Below are positions 26,622 to 36,302 of a stretch of DNA of 64,000 bases, one piece after another. The stretch's first letter is position 1. The number at the start of each line of letters is the position of its first letter. The position numbers and the translations under genes are program-made. The stretch is taken from the NCBI RefSeq assembly GCF_020510705.1, contig NZ_CP075184.1:4798501-4862500 (forward strand), written 5' to 3'. This stretch comes from Acidovorax radicis (GTDB taxonomy: Bacteria; Pseudomonadota; Gammaproteobacteria; Burkholderiales; Burkholderiaceae_C). Below the pieces are notes generated by a model, which was not told the origin of the DNA, ran no database searches, and worked only from the letters and a program-made list of their open reading frames with translations.

Positions 26622-29600
26622 TCAATGCTCCCCCGGTAGCGCTGGTTGTGACGGTTGCGACTGCGGTGAAGCAGCCCGCCCCCCACGCAGGCGCCGCACC
26701 CCGCGTCCAAATGCTTGGCCCAGGTCATCCACGCCGGTAAATACCGCCGGTATGACCAGCAAGCTCAACAGGGTGGAGGTGATGAGCCCGCCAATCACCG
26801 CCACAGCCATGGGCGAGCGAAAGCTGGCGTCGGCGGCGCCCAGCCCCACGGCAATGGGCAGCATGCCGGCCCCCATGGCGAGGGTGGTCATGATGATGGG
26901 GCGCGCACGCTTGTGGCAGGCGTCGATCAGCGCCTCAAAGCGCGTCATGCCATGCTCGCGCCGCGCCAGGATGGCGTACTCCACCAACAGGATCGAATTC
27001 TTGGTGGCGATGCCCATGAGCATGATCAGCCCGATGAGCGACGGCATCGAAAAGCTCTTTTGTGCAATCAGCAGCCCCACAAAGGCCCCGCCCAACGACA
27101 GCGGCAGTGCCGCCAGGATGGTCACCGGGTGCAGGAAGTCCTTGAACAGCAGCACCAGCACGATGTAGATACACACCACCCCCGTGAGCATGGCCAGGCC
27201 AAAGCTGGCGAACAGCTCGCCCATGACCTCGGCATCACCCACCGTGGCCTGGCGCACCCCTGGCGGCAGGTTTCTGATGGCCGGCAGCGCCTGGACGGCT
27301 TTGGTGACGTCGCCCAGCGGCAATCCCGACAGTTCGATTTCGAAGTTGACATTGCGTGCGCGGTCATACCGGTCCACCACGGCCGGGCCGCCGCTGTATT
27401 CCAGTGTGGCCACCTGGCCCAGCATCACGGGGCCCTTGCTGCCAGGCACGGCCAGCCGCTCGAGCAGCGACAGGTCTTTGCGCGCTTGGTCTTCCAACTT
27501 GACCACGATCGGCACCTGGCGCGAGGCGAGGTTGAGCTTGGGCAACGACACGTCGTAGTCGCCCACGGTGGCAATGCGCAAGGTTTCGGCGATGGCGCTG
27601 CTGGTCACGCCCAGATCGGCGGCGCGGGCAAAGTCGGGGCGCACGGCGATTTCGGTGCGTACCAGGCTGGCTGTGGACGAAACGCTGCCCAGGCCAGGAA
27701 TGGTGCGCAGGTCCTTCTCAACGGCCAGCGCCGCACTGGCCAGCGCCTGCGGGTCGTCGCCCGTGAGCACCAGCACGTATTTTTCGCCCGAGCCCCCCAG
27801 GCCCACCTTGCTGCGCACGCCCGGCAGGCTTTCGAGCACGGCGCGGATCTGGTTCTCGATACCCTGCTTGCGCGGCCGGTCGCCGCGCTCGGCCAACAAG
27901 ATGGTGAGCGTGGCCTTGCGTGTCTCGGCGTTGGCACTGCCCATGAACGGGTCTCCCCCGGCCGTGCCGCCGCCAATGGTGGTGTACACGCTCAGCACGT
28001 GTTCCACCCCGGCGATGCGCTGGCGTGCGTCTTCAGCGACAACACGGGTCTGCGCCAGCGTGGCGCCTGGCGGCAGTTCCAGATAAACTTGGGTCTGCGA
28101 GTTGTCGTCGGGCGGAATGAAGCCCGTGGGCAGCAGCGGTATCAGCGCCAGCGAGCCAATGAAGAACGCCGCCGTGGCGGCAAACGTGATCCAGCGGTGC
28201 CTGACGCACCACGCGGCCCAGCGCAGGTACACCGTCATCCAGCGCGGATCGCGGTGCTCGCCCACCACGGGTTTCAGGATATAGGCCGCCATCATGGGCG
28301 TGAGCACCCGCGCCACCACCAGGCTGGCGAACACCGCCAGCGCAGCCGTCCAGCCAAACTGCTTGAAGAACTTGCCCGCGATGCCGCTCATGAATGCCGT
28401 GGGCAAAAACACCGCGATCAGCGTGAACGTGGTGGCCACCACCGCCAGCCCGATCTCGTCGGCCGCCTCCATCGCCGCCTGGTAGGGCGTCTTGCCCATG
28501 CGCAGGTGGCGCACGATGTTCTCCACCTCCACGATGGCATCGTCCACCAGGATGCCCACCACCAGCGACAGCGCCAGCAGCGTGATCACGTTGATCGAAA
28601 AGCCCAGCAGGTGCATGCCAATGAAGGCCGGGATCACCGACAGCGGCAGCGCCACGGCCGACACAAACGTCGCGCGCCAGTCGCGCAAGAAGAGCCACAC
28701 CACCAGCACGGCCAGCAGCGCGCCCTCGTACAGCAGGTGCATGGAGCCGTCGTATTCCTCCTGCACCGGTTGCACAAAGTTGAAGGCCTCGGTCACCTGC
28801 AGATCAGGGTGCTGCGCGCTCAACTCCTTGAGGGCTGCCTGCACGGCAGCGCCCACCTCGATTTCACTCGCCCCCTTGCTGCGCGCCACCTCGAAGCCCA
28901 CCACGGGTTTGCCGTTGAGCAGTGCGAGCGCGCGCGGCTCGGCGACGGTGTCCGACACCGTCGCCACCTGGTCAAGACGCACATGGCGCCCGTCCGAGAG
29001 CGCCAGCGTGAGGCCCGCCAGCTCTTGTGCGGACTGCACCGTGGCCAGTGTGCGCACGGGCTGCTCGCTGCCCCCCAGATCAGTGCGCCCGCCCGCACTT
29101 TCGGTTTGCACCAGCCGCAGCTGGCGCGACACATCGGCCGCCGTGGCCGACAGCGCCTGCAGCTTGACGGGGTCGAGCGCCACCTGCACCTGCCGGTCCA
29201 CGCCGCCCACGCGGGTGACCGCGCCCACACCCCGCACGGTGAGGAGCTTTTTGGCCACGGCATCGTCCACAAACCACGACAGGGCTTCGTCGTCCATGCG
29301 GCTGGAGGCTATGGTGAACGCCAGCACAGGCTGCGCGGCCAGGTCCATCTTGGTGACGATGGGGTCGCGCACATCGCCGGGCAGATCGCCCCGCACGCGC
29401 GCCACGGCCGAGCGCACGTCGTCCAGCGCCTCTTGCGTGGGCTTCTCCAGCCGGAACTCGGCCGTGATGGTCGCGCCACCGTCCTGCACCTTGGAATAGA
29501 TGTGCTTCAAGTCCTGCAGCGTGGCGATGCTGTTCTCGATCTTGCGGGCGACATCGTTCTCCAGCTGCGCGGGGGACGCGCCGGGCAGCGACACCGACAC

Positions 29601-29738
29601 CGAGATGGTGGGCAGGTCGATGTCCGGAAAGTTCTGCACCTTCATGGCGTTGAACGACAGCAGGCCGCCGAAGGTCAGCAGCACGAACAGCATCAGTGCC
29701 GGGATCGGGTTCTTGATGGACCAAGTGGATACATTCAT
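26622..29738 (-). CDS. RND efflux transporter permease (HAE1/MdtB type)
   Basis: A 1038-residue inner-membrane proton antiporter starting MNVSTWSIKNPIPALMLFVL. It shows the RND architecture: TM1, a large periplasmic loop, the TM4 proton-relay aspartates in LVVGILVDDAIVEVENIVRH, EIGLAVVATTFTLIAVFLPT, a second large loop and a C-terminal bundle ending RSPMAVAVIGGLITSTLLSL. It pumps drugs or other toxic compounds with the adaptor and outer-membrane channel encoded directly upstream. It is the last gene of the tetR-OMF-MFP-RND operon, 12 bp after the adaptor. Confidence 0.95.
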   Translation of the reverse strand: MNVSTWSIKNPIPALMLFVLLTFGGLLSFNAMKVQNFPDIDLPTISVSVSLPGASPAQLENDVARKIENSIATLQDLKHIYSKVQDGGATITAEFRLEKPTQEALDDVRSAVARVRGDLPGDVRDPIVTKMDLAAQPVLAFTIASSRMDDEALSWFVDDAVAKKLLTVRGVGAVTRVGGVDRQVQVALDPVKLQALSATAADVSRQLRLVQTESAGGRTDLGGSEQPVRTLATVQSAQELAGLTLALSDGRHVRLDQVATVSDTVAEPRALALLNGKPVVGFEVARSKGASEIEVGAAVQAALKELSAQHPDLQVTEAFNFVQPVQEEYDGSMHLLYEGALLAVLVVWLFLRDWRATFVSAVALPLSVIPAFIGMHLLGFSINVITLLALSLVVGILVDDAIVEVENIVRHLRMGKTPYQAAMEAADEIGLAVVATTFTLIAVFLPTAFMSGIAGKFFKQFGWTAALAVFASLVVARVLTPMMAAYILKPVVGEHRDPRWMTVYLRWAAWCVRHRWITFAATAAFFIGSLALIPLLPTGFIPPDDNSQTQVYLELPPGATLAQTRVVAEDARQRIAGVEHVLSVYTTIGGGTAGGDPFMGSANAETRKATLTILLAERGDRPRKQGIENQIRAVLESLPGVRSKVGLGGSGEKYVLVLTGDDPQALASAALAVEKDLRTIPGLGSVSSTASLVRTEIAVRPDFARAADLGVTSSAIAETLRIATVGDYDVSLPKLNLASRQVPIVVKLEDQARKDLSLLERLAVPGSKGPVMLGQVATLEYSGGPAVVDRYDRARNVNFEIELSGLPLGDVTKAVQALPAIRNLPPGVRQATVGDAEVMGELFASFGLAMLTGVVCIYIVLVLLFKDFLHPVTILAALPLSLGGAFVGLLIAQKSFSMPSLIGLIMLMGIATKNSILLVEYAILARREHGMTRFEALIDACHKRARPIIMTTLAMGAGMLPIAVGLGAADASFRSPMAVAVIGGLITSTLLSLLVIPAVFTGVDDLGQAFGRGVRRLRGGRAASPQSQPSQPALPGEH

Positions 29739-29750
29739 GGAGAATGCTCC

Positions 29751-29800
29751 TTATTTAATAGCTACTTGCGCTTGATGCATAAGCGCTACAACCACTTTTT
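29751..29800 (-). repeat. Palindromic repeat copy 4 (C-terminus of the RND adaptor)
   Basis: Plus strand: TTATTTAATAGCTACTTGCG-CTTGATGCATAAGCGCTACAACCAC, with the core GCGCTTGATGCATAAGCGC at 29768-29786. It is read in frame on the minus strand as the last residues and stop of the adaptor gene. Confidence 0.85.
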
Positions 29801-30944
29801 CACCAAAATCGCTTGCCGATGAGGTCGCACCGGTGGGCGCCTTGTTGACCACCCGCACCAGATCCCCGTCGTTCAGAAACCCCGCGCCGCGCACAGCGAT
29901 AGCCGCTTGGGCGTCCAGGCCCGAAAGCACCTCGACCCGGTCGGCCACGCGGCGCCCGGTCAACACCTTGCGCATCTGCACCCGTTGCTCCGCGCCCACC
30001 ACAAACACGTACGAGAAGCCGTCGCGCACCACCAGTGCTTCCTGGGGCACGGTGAGCGCCTCGCTGGTGCCCAGCGCGAATTCGCCGCGCGCAAACATCC
30101 CCGCGCGCAAACTGCTGTTCAGCGGCAGATCCACATAGACCAGTGCATTGCGTGTTTGGGGGTCCACGGTGGGCGCCACGACGCGAACGGTGCCTTCCGC
30201 CACCGCGCCACCGGCTGCCGTGACCTGCGCCTTGACGCCGGGGCGAATGCGCGCCAGCTCGGTCGAGGTGACTTCAGCGCGCCATTCGAGCCGGCCTTTG
30301 CGCACCATGCGAAACAACTCGGTGCCCGAGCTCACCACTGCGCCCACGGTGGCCGTGCGGGCCGAGATCACGCCACTGTCCGGCGCCACCACCTGGGTGT
30401 ATTTCAGCCGCAGTTGCTGCGCGTTGAGCGTGGCCTTTGCGGCCTGGACGCGGGCCTGCGCCGTCTTCTCGGCCGTGGTGTATTGCTGAATCTGCTGCTG
30501 GCTCAAGGCGCCCGTGGCCTGCAGCGACAGTGCCCGTTCGGCGTTGGCCGCCGCCTCGGCCGCATTGGCCTGGGCCTCCAGCAAGCTGGCGCGCACCTGC
30601 GCCACATCGGCCAACACGGTATCGGCCGAGAAGGTGGCCAGCACCTGGCCGGCCTTGACGACATCACCCACATTCACCCGCACGTCGGTCAATCGCAGCC
30701 CATTGCTGTCGGCGCCAATGCTGGCATCTTGCCACGCGGCAACGTTGCCGTTGGCGGCCAGGCGCAGGGGCACCGGGGTGCGCTCCGGCGGCGCGGTGGT
30801 CACCGTCAGCGCGGGGCGGGGCTGGCCCGCCTTGGGTTCATCAGCGGCACGCGATGTGTCCGAAAAAACCAGCGCGCCACCGGTCGCCAGCGCCAGGGCA
30901 CTGATGACGGCAAAAGCAGAGGGAGAGAACTTGAAGGCGGGCAT
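29751..30944 (-). CDS. RND periplasmic adaptor (membrane fusion protein)
   Basis: A 397-residue protein with an N-terminal hydrophobic segment (SAFAVISALALATGGALVFS), the lipoyl/hairpin region (LAANGNVAAWQDASIGADSN ... AALEAQANAAEAAANAERAL-like helices) and beta-barrel TATVGAVVSSGTELFRMVRK. It links the RND pump to the outer-membrane channel. The last ~13 codons (VVALMHQAQVAIK) and the stop are encoded by a copy of the palindromic repeat, so the C-terminus is a repeat-derived extension. It begins 82 bp after the channel gene. Confidence 0.94.
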   Translation of the reverse strand: MPAFKFSPSAFAVISALALATGGALVFSDTSRAADEPKAGQPRPALTVTTAPPERTPVPLRLAANGNVAAWQDASIGADSNGLRLTDVRVNVGDVVKAGQVLATFSADTVLADVAQVRASLLEAQANAAEAAANAERALSLQATGALSQQQIQQYTTAEKTAQARVQAAKATLNAQQLRLKYTQVVAPDSGVISARTATVGAVVSSGTELFRMVRKGRLEWRAEVTSTELARIRPGVKAQVTAAGGAVAEGTVRVVAPTVDPQTRNALVYVDLPLNSSLRAGMFARGEFALGTSEALTVPQEALVVRDGFSYVFVVGAEQRVQMRKVLTGRRVADRVEVLSGLDAQAAIAVRGAGFLNDGDLVRVVNKAPTGATSSASDFGEKVVVALMHQAQVAIK

Positions 30945-31026
30945 AAAAGATATCCGTTTTTCAAAAATAAGTGCTTGAGAGGGTGCCTCGACAAGCGTTC
31001 AGCGGTGCATGCGCCAGTGGCGCCTA

Positions 31027-32484
31027 TCAGGGCGTTGCACTTGATGGCGCGGCCACGGGCGTGTCAGCAGCAGGGCCGGACGCCGTGGCATCCCAGCCAC
31101 CTCCGGCTGAGCGATACAGCGACACCCAGGCCGACTGGCGCTCGTGCTGCAATGCCACCAGCGTGGTTTGTGCGGCCAGCAGGGTGCGGCGGGCGTCTTC
31201 GAGTTCGACCAGGCTGGCCATGCCTGCCCGCCAGCGGGCTTCGGTGGCGTCGAACGACGTACGGTAGCCCTGCACCGCTGCGCGGGCGCTGCCGGCGCGT
31301 TCGGCGGTGCTGTGCAGGCGGACCAGGGCTTGTTCGACCTCGCTCACCGCCTGGCGCACGCGGCCCTGGTACACGGCAACGGCTTCGTCGTAACGGGCGC
31401 GGGCAGCATCCACCTGCGCGGCGCGGCGCCCCCCGTCAAACAGAGGCAGGGTCAGCGCCAAGGGGCCCAAAGACCAGGTGCTCAGATCGGTGGTGGCGCC
31501 TGCCGCGCGGTTCCACGCCGAGCCCACGGTGCCCGTGAGCGACAGCCGGGGATACCGCTGCGCCTGGGCGCTGCCCACCTCGGCGCTGGCCGCGGCCACC
31601 TCACGCTCGGCGTTGTACACATCGGGCCGCTGCGACAGCACCTGCACGGGCAATGCGGCGATGGTGAAGAGGGCCTCGTTGCTGGCTGCATGGGTGACAG
31701 CGGCCGAAGCGGCCGTGATCTGCTCGCGCAGGCGGCCTTCTTCTTGCCCCGTCAGGGCCACCAGGCTTTTGAAGTCCACATCACACAACATGCGCTGCTG
31801 CGCCATGCGGCCCATGGCCTCGGCCGCACTCGCATAGGCCAGCGCCGCCGTGGCGGGGGCCGTGAAACCCACGCGCTCGCTGTCTTGCGACAGGCGGGCC
31901 GTGGCGGTGCGCGACTGCGCATCGCGCTCCGCTACCTCCAGCTGCTGCAGGCAGGTGCGCAGGCTGCTGACCTGCAAGGCCACTTCGGCAGCGACGCTGA
32001 CACGGGCTTCGTGCCACAACGCCCGGGCTCCTGCCAACCGCTCGGTGGCGGCGTCACGCGTGGCGCTGTTGGCGCCGAACACGTCCATCTCCCAGCCCGC
32101 CTGCAAACCCGCCTGCGCCGTGGTGGCCGGGGTGGTGAGAGGGGCCGTGATGCCCCGGCTGGCGCTGGCCTGGGCGTCCAACGTGGGCCACAAGGCGGCC
32201 CGGCTGGCCACCTGCGTGGCCCGGGCCTGCTCCACGCGGCTGCGCGCCTGTACCAGGGTAGGGCTGACGTTTTGGGCCGATTCGATGAGCGAAACCAGCA
32301 CGGGGTCATTGGTGCGGGTCCACCACTGGGCCAGTTGCTCCACCTGCCCGCCGTGGGGCAAGGGTGCTTTCCATGCAGGGGGCATGGCTGCTGCCGCCTG
32401 CTTTGGCGGTGGCGTGGTCGTGCAAGCGCCCAGGCCCAGGGTGAGGGCCAGGACCACGAAAGGTTTGAAAACGGTGCGTTGCAT
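31027..32484 (-). CDS. RND outer-membrane channel lipoprotein (NodT family)
   Basis: A 485-residue TolC-like lipoprotein starting at the ATG at 32484 (MQRTVFKPFVVLALTLGLGA), with lipobox LGAC. Two repeats of the OEP domain are visible: QNVSPTLVQARSRVEQARAT and LTLPLFDGGRRAAQVDAARA, plus the conserved LSQRPDVYNAEREVAAASAE. It forms the outer-membrane duct of the tripartite pump. It starts 10 bp after the TetR stop, so the regulator is the first gene of the operon; an in-frame TTG at 32490 is unlikely. Confidence 0.93.
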   Translation of the reverse strand: MQRTVFKPFVVLALTLGLGACTTTPPPKQAAAAMPPAWKAPLPHGGQVEQLAQWWTRTNDPVLVSLIESAQNVSPTLVQARSRVEQARATQVASRAALWPTLDAQASASRGITAPLTTPATTAQAGLQAGWEMDVFGANSATRDAATERLAGARALWHEARVSVAAEVALQVSSLRTCLQQLEVAERDAQSRTATARLSQDSERVGFTAPATAALAYASAAEAMGRMAQQRMLCDVDFKSLVALTGQEEGRLREQITAASAAVTHAASNEALFTIAALPVQVLSQRPDVYNAEREVAAASAEVGSAQAQRYPRLSLTGTVGSAWNRAAGATTDLSTWSLGPLALTLPLFDGGRRAAQVDAARARYDEAVAVYQGRVRQAVSEVEQALVRLHSTAERAGSARAAVQGYRTSFDATEARWRAGMASLVELEDARRTLLAAQTTLVALQHERQSAWVSLYRSAGGGWDATASGPAADTPVAAPSSATP

Positions 32485-32493
32485 AACCAAAGG

Positions 32494-33183
32494 TCACCCA
32501 AGGGTTGGAGGTGAGGAAGAAGCACCCCGGCTGGTAGCCGGGGCTGCGCTGCGGCGGCGCTTGCGTTCGCCGGCGACCATGGAGCCGGCGAAGTCAATCA
32601 GGCGTGAGGTGGTTTGCGCGAGGCCTTCGGCGGTGTCCGACAGCCCAGGGCAAACGGCCTGCACGACGTCGCGGCCGACGTAGTAGTGCAAGGCCAGTGA
32701 CGGGATGGCCAGGGCCAGCCGATGGACGTCTTCATCAGGCCCGGCAAGCCCCAGCTCCTTGCACAGCAGCTGCACCAGCGCGGCATGGGCGGGCTTGATC
32801 TCGCACTCCAGCTCATGCTCCCAAAGCCCTGTGGGGTCCAGCATTTCGCGAAAGTGCAGGCGCATGCACAACTCTACCTGAGCGCCCTGCAGCAGGGGCT
32901 GCATGAAACCGCGGACCAACACCTCGATGAAGGCATCCAACGTGGTCGGCCAGGCATCGACCGCCATCGGGCTGCCCATGGGCTCGGTGAAAGTGGCGCG
33001 GTACAGGCCTTTCTTGTCCCCAAAGTAATAGCTGATCAGCGCCGTGTTGACCGACGCTGCTTCGGCGATCTGGCGGATGGAAGTCTTGGCGAAACCGTGC
33101 TCCGCAAAGAGCCGCAGCGCGGCATCGAGCAGGCGCGCACGCGAATCCGAGGCATCGTGGGGCGCATCTGGAGGGGAAATCAT
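32494..33183 (-). CDS. TetR regulator of the RND operon (CerR/DUF1956-like)
   Basis: A 229-residue protein starting at 33183 (MISPPDAPHDASDSRARLLD). The helix-turn-helix lies at ~20-65 (LFAEHGFAKTSIRQIAEAAS, ALISYYFGDKKGLYRATF), and the C-terminal domain (MQPLLQGAQVELCMRLHFRE, LGLAGPDEDVHRLALAIPSL) resembles the CerR/DUF1956 ligand domain. It is the first gene of its operon and most likely represses itself and the pump through the palindrome at 33203-33222, 20 bp upstream. Confidence 0.92.
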   Translation of the reverse strand: MISPPDAPHDASDSRARLLDAALRLFAEHGFAKTSIRQIAEAASVNTALISYYFGDKKGLYRATFTEPMGSPMAVDAWPTTLDAFIEVLVRGFMQPLLQGAQVELCMRLHFREMLDPTGLWEHELECEIKPAHAALVQLLCKELGLAGPDEDVHRLALAIPSLALHYYVGRDVVQAVCPGLSDTAEGLAQTTSRLIDFAGSMVAGERKRRRSAAPATSRGASSSPPTLG

Positions 33184-33202
33184 CGGTAAATTAAAACACG
33201 CA

Positions 33203-33222
33203 TTAATCAATCAGTTGATTAA
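33203..33222. promoter_or_regulatory. Perfect palindromic operator upstream of the tetR-RND operon
   Basis: TTAATCAA-TCAG-TTGATTAA is a perfect palindrome with 8-bp arms and a 4-bp spacer, 20 bp before the TetR ATG, in an AT-rich promoter-like stretch. Position and symmetry are those of an autoregulatory TetR operator. The rest of the 270-bp gap to glnE (33223-33453) holds one hairpin, CCCGCTGTGGGGCAGCGGG near 33269-33287, and no gene. Confidence 0.7.
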
Positions 33223-33453
33223 CTTTTGTTTCAAATGTTGGGCAGTGGCTAGGGGGTGCGCTTCCCGCTGTGGGGCAGCGGGACAGTGAATGCCATGGCG
33301 CCTTCGTACGGTGTCAAACCGGCGTCAGACCGGGTGATTCAAGCCGCCCGAGAACCCGGAGCAAGGAAACGGAGGCCATGCGGACCGGTCGGTCTGCCCC
33401 CCGCCACGGGAGTCCCCGCGTGCGCGCGGCGGCGTCAATCCACCGCGCCATGG

Positions 33454-36204
33454 TCAACGACCAAACACGGCGCCCCACAGGGCCAGCACCGCATCCCGTT
33501 CGGCTTGCAACGCGGGCGGAGCGACTTGTGTCGGGGCTTCGTCCAGCCTGGCCCGGTGCTGCACACGGCGCAATTCGCGATAGGCATTCGCGGCCGCATG
33601 GCCGACGCCCGGCGGCAACAGGCCGACCTGCTCCGCTCGCTCCAGCAAAGCGATATTGCCCAGGTTGGCGCGCAACTCGGGGTGGGCCGCAGACTGCGAC
33701 AGCACCAGGTACTGCAAGGCAAACTCGGCATCCACCATGCCGCCGGGACTGTGTTTGACCTCGAACATTCCACTTTGCACGGGGTGCGCGGACCGCACGC
33801 GCTCGCGCATCGTGACGATTTCTTCACGCAGGGCCTGCGGATCACGCTCGGAGGTGATCACGGCCTCGCGCACCGTATCAAAGCGGGCCCGCAGGGCCTC
33901 GGTGCCCATCACAAATCGTGCGCGTGTCATGGCCTGGTGCTCCCAGGTCCAGGCGGTGTTGCTGCCGCGCCGCTGCTGGTAGTTGGCGTAGGCGTCGAAA
34001 CTGGTCACCAGCAAGCCGGAGCTGCCGTTGGGCCGTAGCGCGGTGTCGATCTCGTAGAGATCGCCTTCGCCGGTCTTGACCGTGAGCCAGTTGATCAGCT
34101 TGCGCACAAAAGCGGCATACACCTCGGGGGCGCGCTCGTCGTCGTCATCAAAAACGAAGACGATGTCCAGATCGCTGCCGTAGCCAAGCTCTTTGCCACC
34201 GAGCTTGCCGTACCCGATGATGGCGAACTGGGGGCTGTCGCGGTGGCGCGTCTTGAGTCGGCTCCAGCACCACTGGGCGGTGATGCGCAGCACGCTGTCG
34301 GCCAGCGCCGATAGGTCATCGGCCACCTGCTCGACGGTGATGCGCCGCTCTACGTCACGCGCCAGCGTGCGAAAGGTCTCGGCATGTTGCGCCCGGCGCA
34401 GCAAATTGAGCAGCGTTTCGTCGTCGTCTTCGCCCGTGGATTGCAGCGAGGCCAGGCGCACGGTGAGCTCGCGCTCAAAATCAGCCACCTCAAAACGCTC
34501 TGCCAAAAGGGAGTCGCCCACCAGCTCGTCGATCACACCGGGATGCTGCAACAAGTACCGCGCTGGCCACCGCGCCGCGCCCAGCAGGTGCAACAGCTGC
34601 TCGTGCACGGAAGGGCGCTCCAGCAGCAGCGCCAGATAGCTTTCGCGGCGCATCAACGGCTCCAGCCAGTTGACGAGGCGCAGTGTGGCTTCTTCGGTCA
34701 CCCGGCCTTCCTTGAGCCACAACGCGGTGCGCTGCACCAGGCGGAAAAGGCGCGCGCGGGCCTCATCGCGCAGGCCCTCCACGCGCGGGTTTTTGCGCCA
34801 CTCGGCCACGCGTTCGCGAAAACCCGGCGGCAGCTGTTCGAGCAGCGCCTCCAGCTCAGGAGGCGGTTGCGTCACGGCGCGGGGGCCACCACAGCCGCCC
34901 CCATTGCACTGCTTCTTCTCCGGGCCACCCAGCAGGGTGTCGAACTCTTGCGCGACCAGTTCGCGGTGCGCATCCAGCTGGTGCAGGAAGGCGCAGCAAT
35001 CGGCGTAGCCCATGGTGTGGGCAATCCAGGCCAGATCATCATCGCGCGTGGGCAGCACATGGGTTTGCTGGTCGTCGAGGTATTGGATACGGTGCTCAAC
35101 CCGCCGCAAGAAAATATAGGCCTGCGCCAGCGCATCGGCCGTTTCCTGAGGCATCAGGCCCGCACGCGCGAGACGCTGCAGAGCATCCAGCGTAGGCCGG
35201 CGCCGCAGTTCCGGAAACTGCCCACCGCGCACCACTTGCAACAATTGCACGGTGAATTCGATTTCACGAATACCGCCGCGCGACAGCTTCACATCATTGG
35301 CACGCTCCGGGTGTCCGGCACTGCGTTTGGCGGCATGGTCGCGAATCTGGCGGTGCAGGGAGCGCAAAGCGTCGAACACGCTGTAGTCAAGGTAACGCCG
35401 AAACACAAACGGCAACACCACGCCCCGCAGGGCCTGCACCCCTGGGCTGCCAATGCTGTCGCTGGGGGCCACGACCCGGCTCTTGAGCCAGGCAAAACGC
35501 TCCCATTCGCGGCCCTGCACCTGAAGGTATTCCTCCAGCGCCGACAACGACACCGCCGACGGCCCCGAATTGCCGTTAGGCCTCAAGGCCAGATCCACAC
35601 GGAAGACAAAACCGTGTTCGGTGGTGTCCCCCACCAGGCTGTAGATGGCTTTGACGGCGCGCGCAAAGTACTCGTGGTTGGAGATGCGGCCGCGACCATC
35701 GGGCGCGCCGGTGGTGTCGCCGTCGTGTTCATACACGTAGATCAGGTCGATGTCGCTCGACACATTGAGCTCGCGCGCCCCGAGTTTGCCCATGCCGATG
35801 ATCCACAACGACACAGGCTGCCCCTCGGACCCGCGCGGGGCGCCGTGGCGCTCGTCGAGCTCGTGGCGTGCATGACTGCATGCGCGGTCCAGCGCCAGTT
35901 CGGCCAGCTCGGTAACGGCACGGGTGATGTCACCGAGCGGGGCGTGGGCGTCGCAATCGAGCTCAATGAGCCGCTCCATCACCAATTGCCGCAACACCCG
36001 CAGCGCCGTGCCAGTGTCGCAGCCCCGGGCACGCAGCGCGTCATAAGCCTGCACCATGGTCGCCAACACAGGCGCACCCGGTGGCAGCAACACCAGGTCG
36101 CTGGCGTAACGGCGTTGCAGGCGCTGGTAAAAGCGTGAGTGTTCAGCCAGGGGCCCGGCAGGCGGGGGCTGGTTGCACAGGGGGCTAGAGCCAGGCGTCT
36201 GCAT
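33454..36204 (-). CDS. glnE: Bifunctional glutamine synthetase adenylyltransferase/adenylyl-removing enzyme
   Basis: A 916-residue enzyme that adenylylates and deadenylylates glutamine synthetase in response to PII. Two nucleotidyltransferase domains are present: GKLGARELNVSSDIDLIYVY in the N-terminal half and GKLGGKELGYGSDLDIVFVF in the C-terminal half, both with the GSDxD metal-binding acidic motif. Start at 36204 (MQTPGSSPLCNQPPPAGPLA); a longer in-frame extension is possible. It is divergent from yhdP, with a 98-bp shared promoter region. Confidence 0.96.
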   Translation of the reverse strand: MQTPGSSPLCNQPPPAGPLAEHSRFYQRLQRRYASDLVLLPPGAPVLATMVQAYDALRARGCDTGTALRVLRQLVMERLIELDCDAHAPLGDITRAVTELAELALDRACSHARHELDERHGAPRGSEGQPVSLWIIGMGKLGARELNVSSDIDLIYVYEHDGDTTGAPDGRGRISNHEYFARAVKAIYSLVGDTTEHGFVFRVDLALRPNGNSGPSAVSLSALEEYLQVQGREWERFAWLKSRVVAPSDSIGSPGVQALRGVVLPFVFRRYLDYSVFDALRSLHRQIRDHAAKRSAGHPERANDVKLSRGGIREIEFTVQLLQVVRGGQFPELRRRPTLDALQRLARAGLMPQETADALAQAYIFLRRVEHRIQYLDDQQTHVLPTRDDDLAWIAHTMGYADCCAFLHQLDAHRELVAQEFDTLLGGPEKKQCNGGGCGGPRAVTQPPPELEALLEQLPPGFRERVAEWRKNPRVEGLRDEARARLFRLVQRTALWLKEGRVTEEATLRLVNWLEPLMRRESYLALLLERPSVHEQLLHLLGAARWPARYLLQHPGVIDELVGDSLLAERFEVADFERELTVRLASLQSTGEDDDETLLNLLRRAQHAETFRTLARDVERRITVEQVADDLSALADSVLRITAQWCWSRLKTRHRDSPQFAIIGYGKLGGKELGYGSDLDIVFVFDDDDERAPEVYAAFVRKLINWLTVKTGEGDLYEIDTALRPNGSSGLLVTSFDAYANYQQRRGSNTAWTWEHQAMTRARFVMGTEALRARFDTVREAVITSERDPQALREEIVTMRERVRSAHPVQSGMFEVKHSPGGMVDAEFALQYLVLSQSAAHPELRANLGNIALLERAEQVGLLPPGVGHAAANAYRELRRVQHRARLDEAPTQVAPPALQAERDAVLALWGAVFGR

Positions 36205-36302
36205 GGCAGTCACGGCAAGGCGCAGCACACATAGGGGCACTCGTTTGGTGTGAACCCAAGCCGATGCCCCGGGTCATAATTCCTGCCACATTCAATCCCA
36301 AC

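Noticed and set aside
26715..29822. Long open frame on the plus strand opposite the RND permease (over 1000 codons)
   Set aside because: It is a His/Arg/Gln-rich antisense shadow of the RND gene, caused by GC-rich codon bias; the minus-strand frame has full RND motifs.
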